Positions 39,274 through 51,900 of a stretch of 64,000 bases of DNA are shown here, one piece after another. Below the pieces are notes generated by a model. The model did no database searches. It was not told the DNA's origin and saw nothing but the letters and a program-made list of their open reading frames with translations. The stretch comes from Vigna angularis (taxonomy: Eukaryota; Streptophyta; Magnoliopsida; Fabales; Fabaceae), in assembly GCF_016808095.1 (NCBI RefSeq), contig NC_068972.1, positions 372,001 to 436,000 of the forward strand, written 5' to 3'. Within the stretch, counting starts at the first letter, position 1, and each line of letters opens with the position of its first letter. Made by a program: the position numbers and the translations under genes.

Positions 39274-39927
39274 CTGCAAATAACATAGTATAATTAAATG
39301 AAGATGTGAATCAAGCATAAGGAAAATAAAGGGGAGAATTGAAAGTCACTTCACCAGCAAAAATATCTTCACTCAAATTGATAACCTTGGAGGCTTTACT
39401 AACACCCCCTCTTGTGAGGTGAAAAAGCCTATCAAAGACATCGGGATGACCATAGTGGAAGCGAACCCTACACAAACATATTTTATATGAAGCCCAACAA
39501 ATGGAGATCTAAACGACACAAATAAACAAAGATCTATATATTGGAATGCATGAAAATTATTCAATAATATTTTGATTACATCTTTAGATCTTAACGGCAT
39601 TATCTCTTGGCATTAGTTTTCCCTATTTCATGTGTCTCCTACTGGTGTAGTTCCTCTTGAATATCACCTAACCAGAAACTAATCAACTCAAGCATCATCA
39701 ATGAACTTCCTAAGTCTTGTGGGTCATCCAGCTACGATAGCTCAAGGGTACAAATTAGTTGTGTATATCCGTATTAAATTTTATCCCTTTTATTATGATA
39801 TAATACTAGTATAAATAAGAGTTAGTACTTTAGATTTATCACCATGTTGTAATACATTGCTTTATGTCAAGTTAATATCAATTTCAGAGTACTTAATCTG
39901 TATTATCTCCTTTTCCTCTCTCTCTCC

Positions 39928-39991
<64 letters not shown>

Positions 39992-42900
39992 TATCTTAAA
40001 CCCTACATTTTTTGACAAAACAAACATGATAAATATATGAACTTCCAGATATTTATATGTGAAGTTTATGATCAGAGGTCTAAAGGAATTGATTAGATAG
40101 TGCTATATAAATCTTCATTTTACTTAATAGCTGCTTTGTCAATGCATAGCTTCCACGTGGACTTATTCTATACTTTTATACCAAAGATTGAAAATAGAAG
40201 CAAACAAACCTAAAGCTCTTTGTCAAGAAAGTATATCATACTTGATCTTATAAAGTGGTTTAAGTCTAACTCAATCCTACAAAAATAGCTTACAAGTGAA
40301 GGTTGTCCCCACATATATATACTTATTCTCACACTATCTCTAGTCAATGTGAGACCTAAGTTTTTAACAACACATCCTGTCAGGTCCATCACTATTGGGC
40401 AACGGTGTACTACTTTGCCAAATTATATTAGAGTTGTCCACTGAGTCAAGGGCTATTGATCAAGGCATTTGTGTTTAAGTGATCACCCATGTCATTAGAC
40501 ACGAGGTTTAGCATGGTCCTGTATTCAAATCTCACCAGGACCAGCAATGTACTTTTTTCTCATTCCCTCACACAGACCCCTTATTTCCTACTTCTCTCCC
40601 AAAATCACGTACCTATTTTAATAATCAACACATACACAATAAAGAAAAAGCACGAACTCACTTCAGTGGATTAGCCAACAATCTCTGACCAATTGTCACA
40701 AAACTGGTCTCCTGATTTGACATGAACCATGCAAGAGAAGAAACACTGAAATCTCGGAACAAAACAACAGTCAGTGACACATTGCGAACTTTAGGTTCAA
40801 TTTTTTCCCTAGAAGTACAAGGACAAAATGATTTCACCTTCCAGTAAAAATGTGCTCCCTAAGACCAAGAATACTTGGGAATCTCACTCCATCATGCTTC
40901 TTAAGGAATTCTTGCAACAAATTCCTCATTTTTAAAGCTTCTTCCATGTAGTTATCCTGTAAAAAAAGAGACAATTTAATTACGTAAAAGAGAATGAGAT
41001 AACAGTTTTGAGCTTCTCGCACAAGTATCATACCTGGTTCATATCTATTGTTTGCAAGCCTTCCCCACGTGTGAAAATTATGGCATGGTTTTGATTTTCA
41101 GGTTTGCCCTCACCTAAGATGGCTGGTCCAGGAAGCTTTATTTTATATATGACCTGATTAAGATAATAAAAGGAGACTAAAAACCAATCTGGTAATAGAA
41201 GAATAATGAATGACATATTGTGGAGAAGAGAATGTAGGCTCAGCAACAGTTCAAGTCATGAATCGTATTTGGTCTTATGGATATGGTATAACTATTTACT
41301 TAATAGATTTAGATATACAATGAGAAACCATTGTTTCTTTAAGTTGAATTTAAATAATTTTTGCATATGTTCTGCAGTGAAAACAATCACTGGAAATATT
41401 TTTGATAATCACAACTAAAAGTTAAAACAAAAATGTTCAAATCTGAATATAAATTGAACTAAGTTGCTATAAAAGGAAGTAAGATGGGCAAAAGTTTGAC
41501 CTGGTATGAACAGGTATATAAAAACAGCGCTCTACATTTTGCTCAAGAGGAGGGAGTGAGAGAGATGGTGGATGTCTATGCATCTGATCTCTTATAACTG
41601 ATTAAAGTTAATCAATAATAAAGAAGATATCCAAAAGATGTCAAATAGCAACGACAACAACAGTCATATTTGATTAGGTGAGGTAATCCGCATCTATGTG
41701 ACCAGTATTTAAAATTATATACTTTGTTAAAAAGAAACAAGTTTTCGTTCCACCACGTAAACATCTAAGACATAAACATCTTTGAAAAGCAGTATGCAAT
41801 TATGCAGCAAGTTTGTTGTTTGTATGTTCTTCATGTGACATGTGAATGCTTCCCGAGAGTGGCCATTGCATATGCAAGCAGAGAAACTAACAGTCTGCTT
41901 GCATCTTTAGTTTTTTTCATTTCATGTTGTATATAACCTTCCTGTTTTAGAGGATTATACATCCTCCTAGGGTTGTATTTAACCTCTTTTATGAACGAAA
42001 AAACTAAATTTTCTATCAAAAAAAAATTATTAGAAGTAAAAATGATGAAAGTATTATTTACAGCCTTTCTTTATCAAGATTAGCATACCTGGTCTAAATA
42101 TTGCACAGGCTCTGTCTCTGAAGGACTACTGGATTTTGGCATAGCCTTCACCAAGCAAGAGTAATAAACCTTATTGATCTTTTTTGGTCTCTCTTTGCTA
42201 GGCTCCTCTACCTCATCAATATAGGCAACTCGAAGTGAAGGGTATCTGCCAAATAAAAGCAACCAAACCATTTGATATGTATTATTATACATCAAGGCCA
42301 GTACTATTAACCTTGGACATTTATTTACCTTGTCATAAGTCTCAATATGTCCTGTGCACGAGCAGCACCAGATCGCTTGTCAATCCCATACTGTTGACAT
42401 GACACCACATATGAGAATTTCATATCAGCCACAGCTTGACACTGTGTCCATAGTGACCTATCCCCCTTCGAGTTATCATCTGAATTTTCTATGGCCTTAT
42501 AGCCTTCCATCAAATCTGCACGTTTATAACATTCATTCAGAGAAATAAAATACAAAAAAAAAATTTAGAAACAATTTTCATGAACTAGTATTTCACAACC
42601 AAATTATAAGCAACAAATAAAAGATCATTTGATCAATTTAGAAGGAAAGTTCACCTTCATCTTTGGCCATATCAAGAAAAGACTGGAGCTCCAAAGCTTT
42701 TCTGTAGTACATCATACCTCTGACTGCATCAACGAGAATGTTTCAATTAAATGCAACGAACAATATGAAATTGTCAGTATGAGGAAAGGATACAGTTTGT
42801 ACAGCAATGTGTTAGTATGTGTGCTTGTTTGTGTTTGTGAGAGGAAGAGAAAGAGAGAACCAGTTCTGGTCAAAGTTTGGCCACGGTATGATGCCCAGCG

Positions 42901-45900
42901 ACGAAGTTCTTCTTCTAACTCATCAGATTCATTTCCTTTAAGCTCCTCTTCACTGGAATAACCCACTCGCTGAAGAAAGTTGTTCCATTCATCTACATGC
43001 ATCAATAACAAAAAAATGCAAAGAAATGCATTCATATTCATCCCTTGGATTTTCACATTTATGCAACAGTGCTTTATGGGCAAGGCTAAACCTGGAAATA
43101 TCTTTTGCAAGTAGAAGAGTATAGAAACACCATCTTCATTAGGTGAATCCAAATCGTACATGGAAAAGAGAACCTCTTCGGTATAGTATGGCGTTAAAAC
43201 CCTGCAAAGTCCATTAGGGAAAAAAACAAATTGTCCCAAGGGCATCAGTAATGGAGCACTAAATACGCCCTATAAATTATTTAAATTACCTAAGAGGCAA
43301 GCCCCTAATAAATTTTGTATTTTAAATACAAAAAAAAAAACTTTATACAGTAAATTAATCTTATTTATATTTTGTTAATCAATAAATGAATATCAATAAG
43401 CAGTTATAAGAGTATTATTGAGGTATGGCACTCTGTAGGACACATATCTAGATATGTATCTTACGCATATAGTATCCCACATATTTTTAGAAAAATCATA
43501 TGATTGTGTCAAACACATACCACAGTTGTAAACAGCAAGAGGCGGTTATGGTGCCAATTTGTTCTTTGTGGTATTTTGAATGAGTGAACCTTGCATAATT
43601 TATATCTGGTGTATACAGCAGAATTTTCTAACAAAAAAAGCTATTTGTGTTCAATTTTTAAGTTCAACAGGATGATAGTCTCAATTCATACCCATTAAAC
43701 TTATATTTCATGCACCACAATTTCAAGCTGAGGTTCTAAGAGAAACAAATTATTAAAGCTTTCAACCAGATACTTTTTTAGCTGTGGAATCTTTGTTTCC
43801 TTCTTTGGCCCATCTTCCAAAAATGTTTATTGCTGAAAGCTTCCCGTAAACCAAATAAACAGTTTTTATTGTCTATCACAATATATTATAATAATCCATA
43901 AAATTGACCAGCTAAAACTTGTCATATAGGCACTTTAAATTGTTAGATGTTAAGATGTGTGTCTTTATTATTTGGGCTTAGTCTATTCTGTATTAAGGGC
44001 ATTGGCCCATATCTTACAATATAAATAAACTACCCTATGTGTAGTCTAAACACACAAGGGATATTTTCTCCCAATCTTCTTTATTTCTCACATGGTATCT
44101 AGAGCACAGGAATAGTTCCAGTCAACTCCACGGTCTCCGGCATCCATCACTGCTGCTGTTGTCGCAGTCGCCGCCGCTGCCGTCGCCACCGCCGCCATCG
44201 TCGCTGCCGTCGCCGCCGCCGCCGCCGTCGCCGGAGTTCCAGAATCGACCGGCGACCACACCATCGGAAGCGTCTCGGCCGGGCGACCACCGTCGTACAA
44301 AGATCACGGCGATCGGACCTCTCACGCGCCGCCGCAAGAGTCGCCGCTGCCGCCGGAGGTTTCCACCGCCGATCAGCACCGTCGTGATCGCCTCCTCGCC
44401 CTCTTTCTGGATCTGTGGTCGTTGCGTCAATTAGAGCACTTTGAATTTTTAGGGTTTCTCCCTCTCCATGGCTGCCCAACTTGATGATCGGAGTCAGTCT
44501 CGCCAATCAGGTAAAGGACGTCCAAAATGTGACCACTGTGGCAAGCTAGGCCACAAAATTGATAGATGTTATGCGCTTCATGGACATCCTCCTCGACCTA
44601 TAGCAATGGCTAATTCTGATCCACCTCTCCCATCACCGTCTGCAGACCATCCTACATCAAATCCCATAAATAACCCTTTACTCTTTCAGGAATTTCTCAG
44701 ATGGTATGAGGACCGTCAGCACTCTAGTTCCACTACATCTGCTTCTATTACACGCGCAGGTACTCCTTTTATTGGTCTGACTCACTCTCTCGGATCTTGG
44801 GTCCTTGACTCAGGCGCCACCGATCATATCACTGGTAACAAGTCCTTGTTTTCTTCCTTGTCATGTCCGGTTAATTTACCCTCGGTAACGATGGCTGATG
44901 GGTCTAGAGTCTCATCTCGTGGTATTGGTACTGTTCATATTTTTCCCTCCATATCCATTGATAATGTACTTTATGTCCCTGGGTCTCCGTTTAACTTATT
45001 GTCCGTAAGTCGTCTAACTCGTTCCCTTAATTGTGTTATTTCTTTTACCAAAGATTCTGTTTGGTTGCAGGACCGGAGTTCGAAACACATGATTGGCACA
45101 GGATGTGAGTCTCATGGCCTATATCATCTCAGCCCTTCTCCACATGCTGGCGTAATCATGGAGTCACCATCCCTTCTTCATGCTCAGTTAGGTCATCCCA
45201 GTCTTGCCAAACTGCAGCAACTTGTTCCGAGTCTGTCCAAATTATCAAGTTTGTCGTGTGAGTCTTGTCAGTTAGGTAAACATACTCGTAGTTCCTTTCC
45301 TCGTAGTGTTTCACAACGAGCGTCATCCCCCTTTTCATTGGTTCATTCTGATATTTGGGGACCTAGTCGTGTTAAGTCAACTTTAGGATTTCAGTATTTT
45401 GTTACCTTTATTGATGACTATTCCAGATGTACTTGGTTGTTTCTCATGAAGAGTCGTTCTGAGTTGTTTTCTATTTTTCAAACCTTTTTCAATGAAATAA
45501 AAACTCAGTTTGGGGTTTCTATTCGCACTTTACGCAGTGATAATGGCCGTGAATACCTTTCTCAACAGTTTAAACATTTTATGGCTTCTCATGGCATTCT
45601 TCACCAAACCTCATGTGCTTATACCCCTCAACAAAATGGGGTGGCGGAGCGCAAGAATAGACACCTTATTGAAACAACTCGTACCCTTCTCATTCATGGT
45701 CAAGTACCCTCACGTTTTTGGGGTGATGCTGTTCTCACGGCATGTTATCTTATCAACCGCATGCCATCTTCCGTCCTAGAAAACAAAATCCCTCATTCTA
45801 TCTTATTTCCTCAAGACCCTCTGCATCCATTACCTCTTCGAGTTTTTGGGTCTACATGTTTTGTTCATGATTTTAGTCCTGGTCTTGATAAGTTGTCCCC

Positions 45901-48900
45901 TAGGTCTCACAAATGTGTCTTCTTAGGATTTCCACGGTCACAAAAGGGCTATAAGTGTTTTTCCCCTTCCCTCAATCGTCATTTTATCTCTGCTGATGTC
46001 ACTTTTGATGAGTCTTCTTTTTACTTTTCACATCTATCTTCTAGTTCTGTACCTCTCCCTGTTACTGTTGATATTCCTCTTATCTGTGATCCTCCTGGTG
46101 ATGCTCCACCCATTTTGTCTTCTCCTTCTTTAGACTCTCATTCACCACAGGATCATCCTTCACCTCCACCCCTTCAGGTTTATAGTCGCCGTAATTGTCT
46201 CCCTCATGACTCACTTCCGGTGCCGCCTCATGTGTCTCCTCCGGCTCCCGCAACTGAGTCTGACTTGCCTATTGCCCTCCGTAAAGGTATACGCTCTACC
46301 CGTAACCCTTCCCCCCATTATACTGTTCTTAATTACCACAGATTATCTCCATCTTTTTATACTTGTCTCTCATCCATTTCTTCTGTGTCAATTCCCAAAT
46401 CTGTGGGTGATGCCTTAACTCATCCTGGTTGGCGTCAAGCTATGATGGATGAATTAAGTGCTTTACAGGAAAGTGGAACTTGGGAGCTTGTCCAATTACC
46501 ATCTGGAAAGTCTGTTGTTGGTTGCAGGTGGGTGTATGCTATCAAGGTTGGTCCTGATGGCACCATTGATCGTCTGAAAGCTCGACTGGTTGCCAAAGGC
46601 TACACACAGATTTTTGGTTTGGATTATGGTGATACTTTTTCTCCAGTAGCAAAAATGACCTCTGTTCGCCTGTTCATTGCCATGGCCGCTCTTCGACAAT
46701 GGCCTCTTTACCAACTTGATGTCAAAAATGCTTTTCTCAATGGTGATTTGCAGGAAGAAATTTATATGGAGCAACCACCTGGCTTTGTTGCTCAGGGGGA
46801 GTCATCTGGATTGGTATGTCGTCTTCGCAAATCCTTATATGGCCTAAAACAGTCTCCTCGGGCCTGGTTTGGTAAATTCAGTTGTGTTGTTCAACAATTT
46901 GGTATGTCTCGCAGTGAAGCGGATCATTCAGTGTTCTATCGCCACTCGAGTGCTGGATGTATCTATTTAATAGTGTATGTCGATGATATTGTTCTCACAG
47001 GAAGCGACTATCTTGGCATCTCTCAGATGAAACAACACCTTTGTCATCATTTTCAAACCAAAGATCTTGGCAAACTCCGGTACTTTTTGGGTATTGAAGT
47101 AGCACAATCCAATGATGGTATTGTCATATCTCAGAGGAAGTATGCGTTAGACATCTTGGAGGAAACAGGGTTAATGAATTGTAAATCTGTTGAGACACCT
47201 ATGGACCCTAACATCAAACTCCTACCAAATCAGGGGGAGCCTTTCTCAGATCCTGAACGGTACAGAAGACTAGTTGGTAAATTAAACTATCTTACTGTTA
47301 CGCGTCCTGACATTTCCTTCGCAGTTAGTGTGGTGAGTCAATTTCTAAACTCCCCATGTGAAGACCATTGGGATGCAGTTGTTCGTATACTGAAGTATAT
47401 TAAAAGATCACCTGGAAAAGGTTTGCTATATGGCCCTAACAACGATACAAAGATCGTTTGCTATTCAGATGCTGATTGGGCTGGTTCCCCTTCTGATAGG
47501 AGGTCTACTTCTGGATATTGTGTCTCTATTGGTAGCAACTTGATATCTTGGAAAAGTAAGAAGCAAAGTGTTGTGGCAAGGTCGAGTGCAGAAGCAGAAT
47601 ATAGAGCTATGGCATCAGCTACTTGCGAGCTTGTGTGGCTTAAACAATTGCTTAGTGAATTGAAATTTGGAGATGTCACTCACATGATACTTATATGTGA
47701 TAATCAAGCTGCTCTCCATATTAGCTCTAACCCTGTCTTCCATGAGAGAACCAAACACATTGAAGTTGATTGTCATTTCATTCGAGAAAAAATCATATCC
47801 GGAGATATCAAGACTGAGTTTGTTAACTCAAGCAACCAGTTGGCAGACATATTCACTAAGTCCTTACGAGGACCTATAATTGATTATCTTTGTAACAAGC
47901 TTGGAACATATGATTTATATGCTCCAGCTTGAGGGGGAGTGTTAGATGTTAAGATGTGTGTCTTTATTATTTGGGCTTAGTCTATTCTGTATTAAGGGCA
48001 TTGGCCCATATCTTACAATATAAATAAACTACCCTATGTGTAGTCTAAACACACAAGGGATATTTTCTCCCAATCTTCTTTATTTCTCACATAAATATTT
48101 AAAATCCTTCAAACTAACAAATTGGATAGCTTCTCGTACTGAGAAATATTTGAATCTTCATTCCGTCAATAAAATTGAAATATTGTACTGAAAGGAATTT
48201 ACTCAAATAATGTAAATAACATTTTGGAACAAAATTAAATGAAAACTTACGAGAATGAAAGCATATTGCGAACTTTGGGTGCTGTAGGCATATCCATATA
48301 CAGTGAATTAGAGAAAAACGAAATGCGCCTTTTAGCTTCTAAGTTAGATGGCACATCCATTGCTGATTCTTTAGTTGTAAGCAGTAAGTTAAGCCGTTTA
48401 ATCTACAAATGTAGAAAAATGTAAGCAGATCATCAGATTTACTTCACTAATCAAATTTTCAGTAGAATACTTTATTGAGTGGCAAACCTTCTCTGTCCAA
48501 GCTTCAGTAACTGGTTCAATTGGAAACCTGATAGCCCCTTCAGATGCAAATAACTGATATTGTTGCTCAAGAAGAAGCATTCCCTCATGTCCAGATCCAC
48601 CGTGGATTGAATCTACCAAGCTACTCAAAAAAAATGATACAAAATAATATTCAGTGGGACAATGCCCTTTATAAATGCTGGAAACATGGGATTCATTATC
48701 AGTACCTGAATATATGATCCTCCATCATTATATCTCTAGTCACTACCTCCAGCATATCCTGGAATAGAAGCACAATTTGATCCCTGTCTTCATGCTTATT
48801 CTCTAACTGTAATCAATAAAAAGCTTGATAAGATTTAACAAGCTAAAGATTATAAACTAAAATGCAAATTAGATAAGGGAGCTAAACATTACCAAATAAT

Positions 48901-51900
48901 TTATTAGCTTAACAAATTGCTCATAAAGGCTAGGAAGTGCACTGAGTCTGAATTCACTGGTAAGGTCATCAGCTTCAATATGTTTGTCTACTTCGGAGAA
49001 AATGTATTCTATGACCCTGAAATGAAGGGATTCAACAAACTAGAAAATAAGTTTACATAAACAAAGAATCATATAGAAGTCAATTAGATTAGACTGATTT
49101 CCAAAAGCCATGATATGTTATTATGTAGATCTACATAAGAATACTACGAGTATTATTACTCAGAACAAAAGCAACTGCGTAATACTTCTTTGAGAGACTT
49201 ACTGTTTTTCACGGTCCCCTTGAACCAAGTACTTAAAAATGCTCTTAAAAGAAGCATAGCACTCCTTAATAGCAGAATACATATAATGGTCAGTGTTAAT
49301 TCTTTTTCTCAACTCTCTATCCTTTCCATTGCTGTCCTTGGCCATATCCAATGCAATTGGAATCTACAAAACAGATCATTGTTAAATGGACAGAAAAGAT
49401 AGCAGAATTTTACATGATTTTAAAAAAATCAACAAATAAACCTTGCTAGCAAGTAGAAATGGTGGCCACTGTATAAGGTCCAACTCACGATCAGCCCAGT
49501 ATGGCACAAGCAAAAGATCCATTTCCCTGTGTGGTACAAGTATAACCACCTCAGTTCAATATTGTTAAAAGAGTACAGTACTCTACTAGAGTAAACAGAT
49601 TAAAAACCAAAATTGCAAATGTATCCTCCAGATTACCCATTACTGATAAGATCTTCCTCTCTAAAACTAGTGATTATTTGATTCCATAGTTGTGCAAATC
49701 TGGCAGCTTCTTTACCTTTGTTATTTGGGATCTGTATCAATAAGCCAATGTAAATTTAATGAAATGATGTTTAAATTTTTCCGTCATCTAAAAAGGTGAA
49801 AAAATATTTAACCAGATCAAATCTGCGAGATAAAGTGGCCTTTAATCCTTTTTTCCTCGGCTCACTCTTTTCCTCTGGGATCAAACAGGCATTGAAGGCA
49901 CCAGGCAACGAATCAAATCGAGATCTAAGCATTCCCAGTGTCCTTATCTAACATCAGTAAAGAATTAAACAGTTCCAAGGTTAGAACAAGAAAACCATAT
50001 ATAAGTTCAGCATAAATAAGGGAACAATCTCGAGACTACAAATTCTTAGATAAATAAACATTCATAAAGTTAAAATCCCTAAAACTTTTACTTGAAAATG
50101 GCTTAGTTTCTTATTGTACTAGTTGAGAAAGATACAAGGGACTGTATGTGGGAGAGTTTGAGAGAGCTTGTACACTCCTCTTGTATGTTCTCATAGTATT
50201 CTTCTTCAAAAGTTGACATCTTTCATTCTGAACTTTATTTCTTTAAAATTTAAAAGTTTCTAATCAACTTGTGCATCTCTTCATTTTGATTTCAAACATA
50301 TTTTTTACATTATGCTTTCCTAAATTTAGCTAAAACAACAACACCCTTACCAGTTCAACCAAATAAGACAAGCAAACTTGAAATGGAAGCAAATATAAAC
50401 TAGAATATTCAACATGAAAACAATGCCCCAAGACTCAAAAAGCTAAATTCCCAGTATATAAATAACTAAAACAATACATCTGAAATAATAAACTCTAATT
50501 ATAGAGTAAACGTTGAATGCAATACAATAATTATGAGTATCATTTGCTTATCAAGTTTAGATCAACAAAAAAAAGAAACAAAGAACATACAATCACCACA
50601 TATGATGGTGGGGCATAAATGGAAGAAGCTGCCTGAAAATATTAGGAGAAACAGAAAAAAAATGACAGGAAATAATTGTCAATGACCTGCATGACAACAT
50701 AGAACTAAGCACCGTTTTATAATCAAGGAACTTGATACATAAAGTGTCGTGCAAACATCAGAATGTGATAGCAACAAAAGAAGCTACAATAATTACCTAA
50801 ATCGGAATCAGAGTAAAATAAATTACTGTTATATCATGTTGAAAATAAATGTAAGGAAAAAACTGCTTGAAGAACTGCCAACAATTGGGGAAAAGAGTGC
50901 ATTGGGGGTAGTGTAAGCAAACAAGCAATAAATAAAAACACCACAATCGAAAACAATCCTTCAAGAGAAGGATTTAGAAGTGGACAATCTACTGACCTCT
51001 CCGAGTCTTCGGAATGCACCATAAATACCACCAAATAATGTAGAGAATATGGCATACCAAATCTGAGTATCCATAAAGTATACCTAAAAAAGAAAAGAGA
51101 AGTTGGATAACTGCATGACATATATTGAAATTTTGAACACTAACCAAATCAGGTACTTGTAAACACATACCAGAATAATTGGAGACCAAAGTGCAACAAC
51201 AACACCAAGATTTTTTCGAGCTGCAAAGCACAAAACCTATAAATTCATTTTGAAAAAAAATATATAATAGCAAAAAAGGAAAGAGTTCCAGCTTACTACC
51301 ACGGGGAAAGAATTCATGCCACTGAAAATTTGAGATTTTTACACTCATTATAGCTTTTGTTGGTTCTACCAGAGGTTTTATCTATAGTAAGAATCAAAGA
51401 TACATATAATTAAAAAAAGTAAAATTGATATATTTTAAAATAAACAGATGAACGAAAAGATATCGCCACCTCTATACAGTAACTGAAAGCTAGCTTCGTA
51501 ATTATAAGGAGAACCCAAAACATTGTGTACCTGACGTTATATACAAGATACATTAAGATTAGATTCCAAGGAAAATAATACCATTCACAATTTAAAGGAA
51601 CTTCTCAAACTAGATTCTTACTTGAAAAGGGAAAATGTGCTTTCATGCATTCCCCTACCAACATAGAGTCGTGGCTGCCAATTACAAAGAATAAAAATCA
51701 CCAATTTAAATTCAGTATCTCAGGTGCAAAAGCAAGAACCAACTGTTTTTATGTGTACCAGCCAAAAAGAATACAAAAAAAACAGGGATTCAATATCACC
51801 TACCTGTGACCACCACATCATAAGCATCACAATCCTATAGTTTGACCTCTCAAGAAAACGACGAATGAGTGGGAACAGAAACAGCATGGCAGCTAGCATA

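Larger units (their letters stand above)
43941..48091 (+). mobile_element. Young Ty1/copia retrotransposon, 4.15 kb, gag-less
   Basis: Two 152-bp LTRs (43941-44092 and 47940-48091) look identical by eye. Flanking target duplications are TAAAT at 43936-43940 and 48092-48096. A primer binding site tggtatctagagc at 44093-44105 resembles the initiator methionine tRNA complement, and the purine tract gagggggag at 47931-47939 abuts the 3' LTR. The inner part has one open polyprotein with protease, integrase, reverse transcriptase and RNase H in copia order. The usual capsid (gag) region is missing; a GC-rich leader fills its place. The element lies in intron 28 of gene 2, opposite to the gene, and should be removed with the intron. 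Confidence 0.95.

Noticed and set aside
44088..44506. Overlapping arginine-, glycine- or proline-rich frames on both strands
   Set aside because: They come from the GCC/GTC triplet run in the copia leader and look like repeat translation, not proteins.
44500..44600. Copia element as part of the host gene
   Set aside because: It is opposite to gene 2, bounded by LTRs and a target duplication, and lies wholly within an intron.
50834..51348. Two minus-strand frames of 95 and 119 codons
   Set aside because: They run through introns and read exons 18 or 20 of gene 2 partly out of frame; splicing gives the correct protein.
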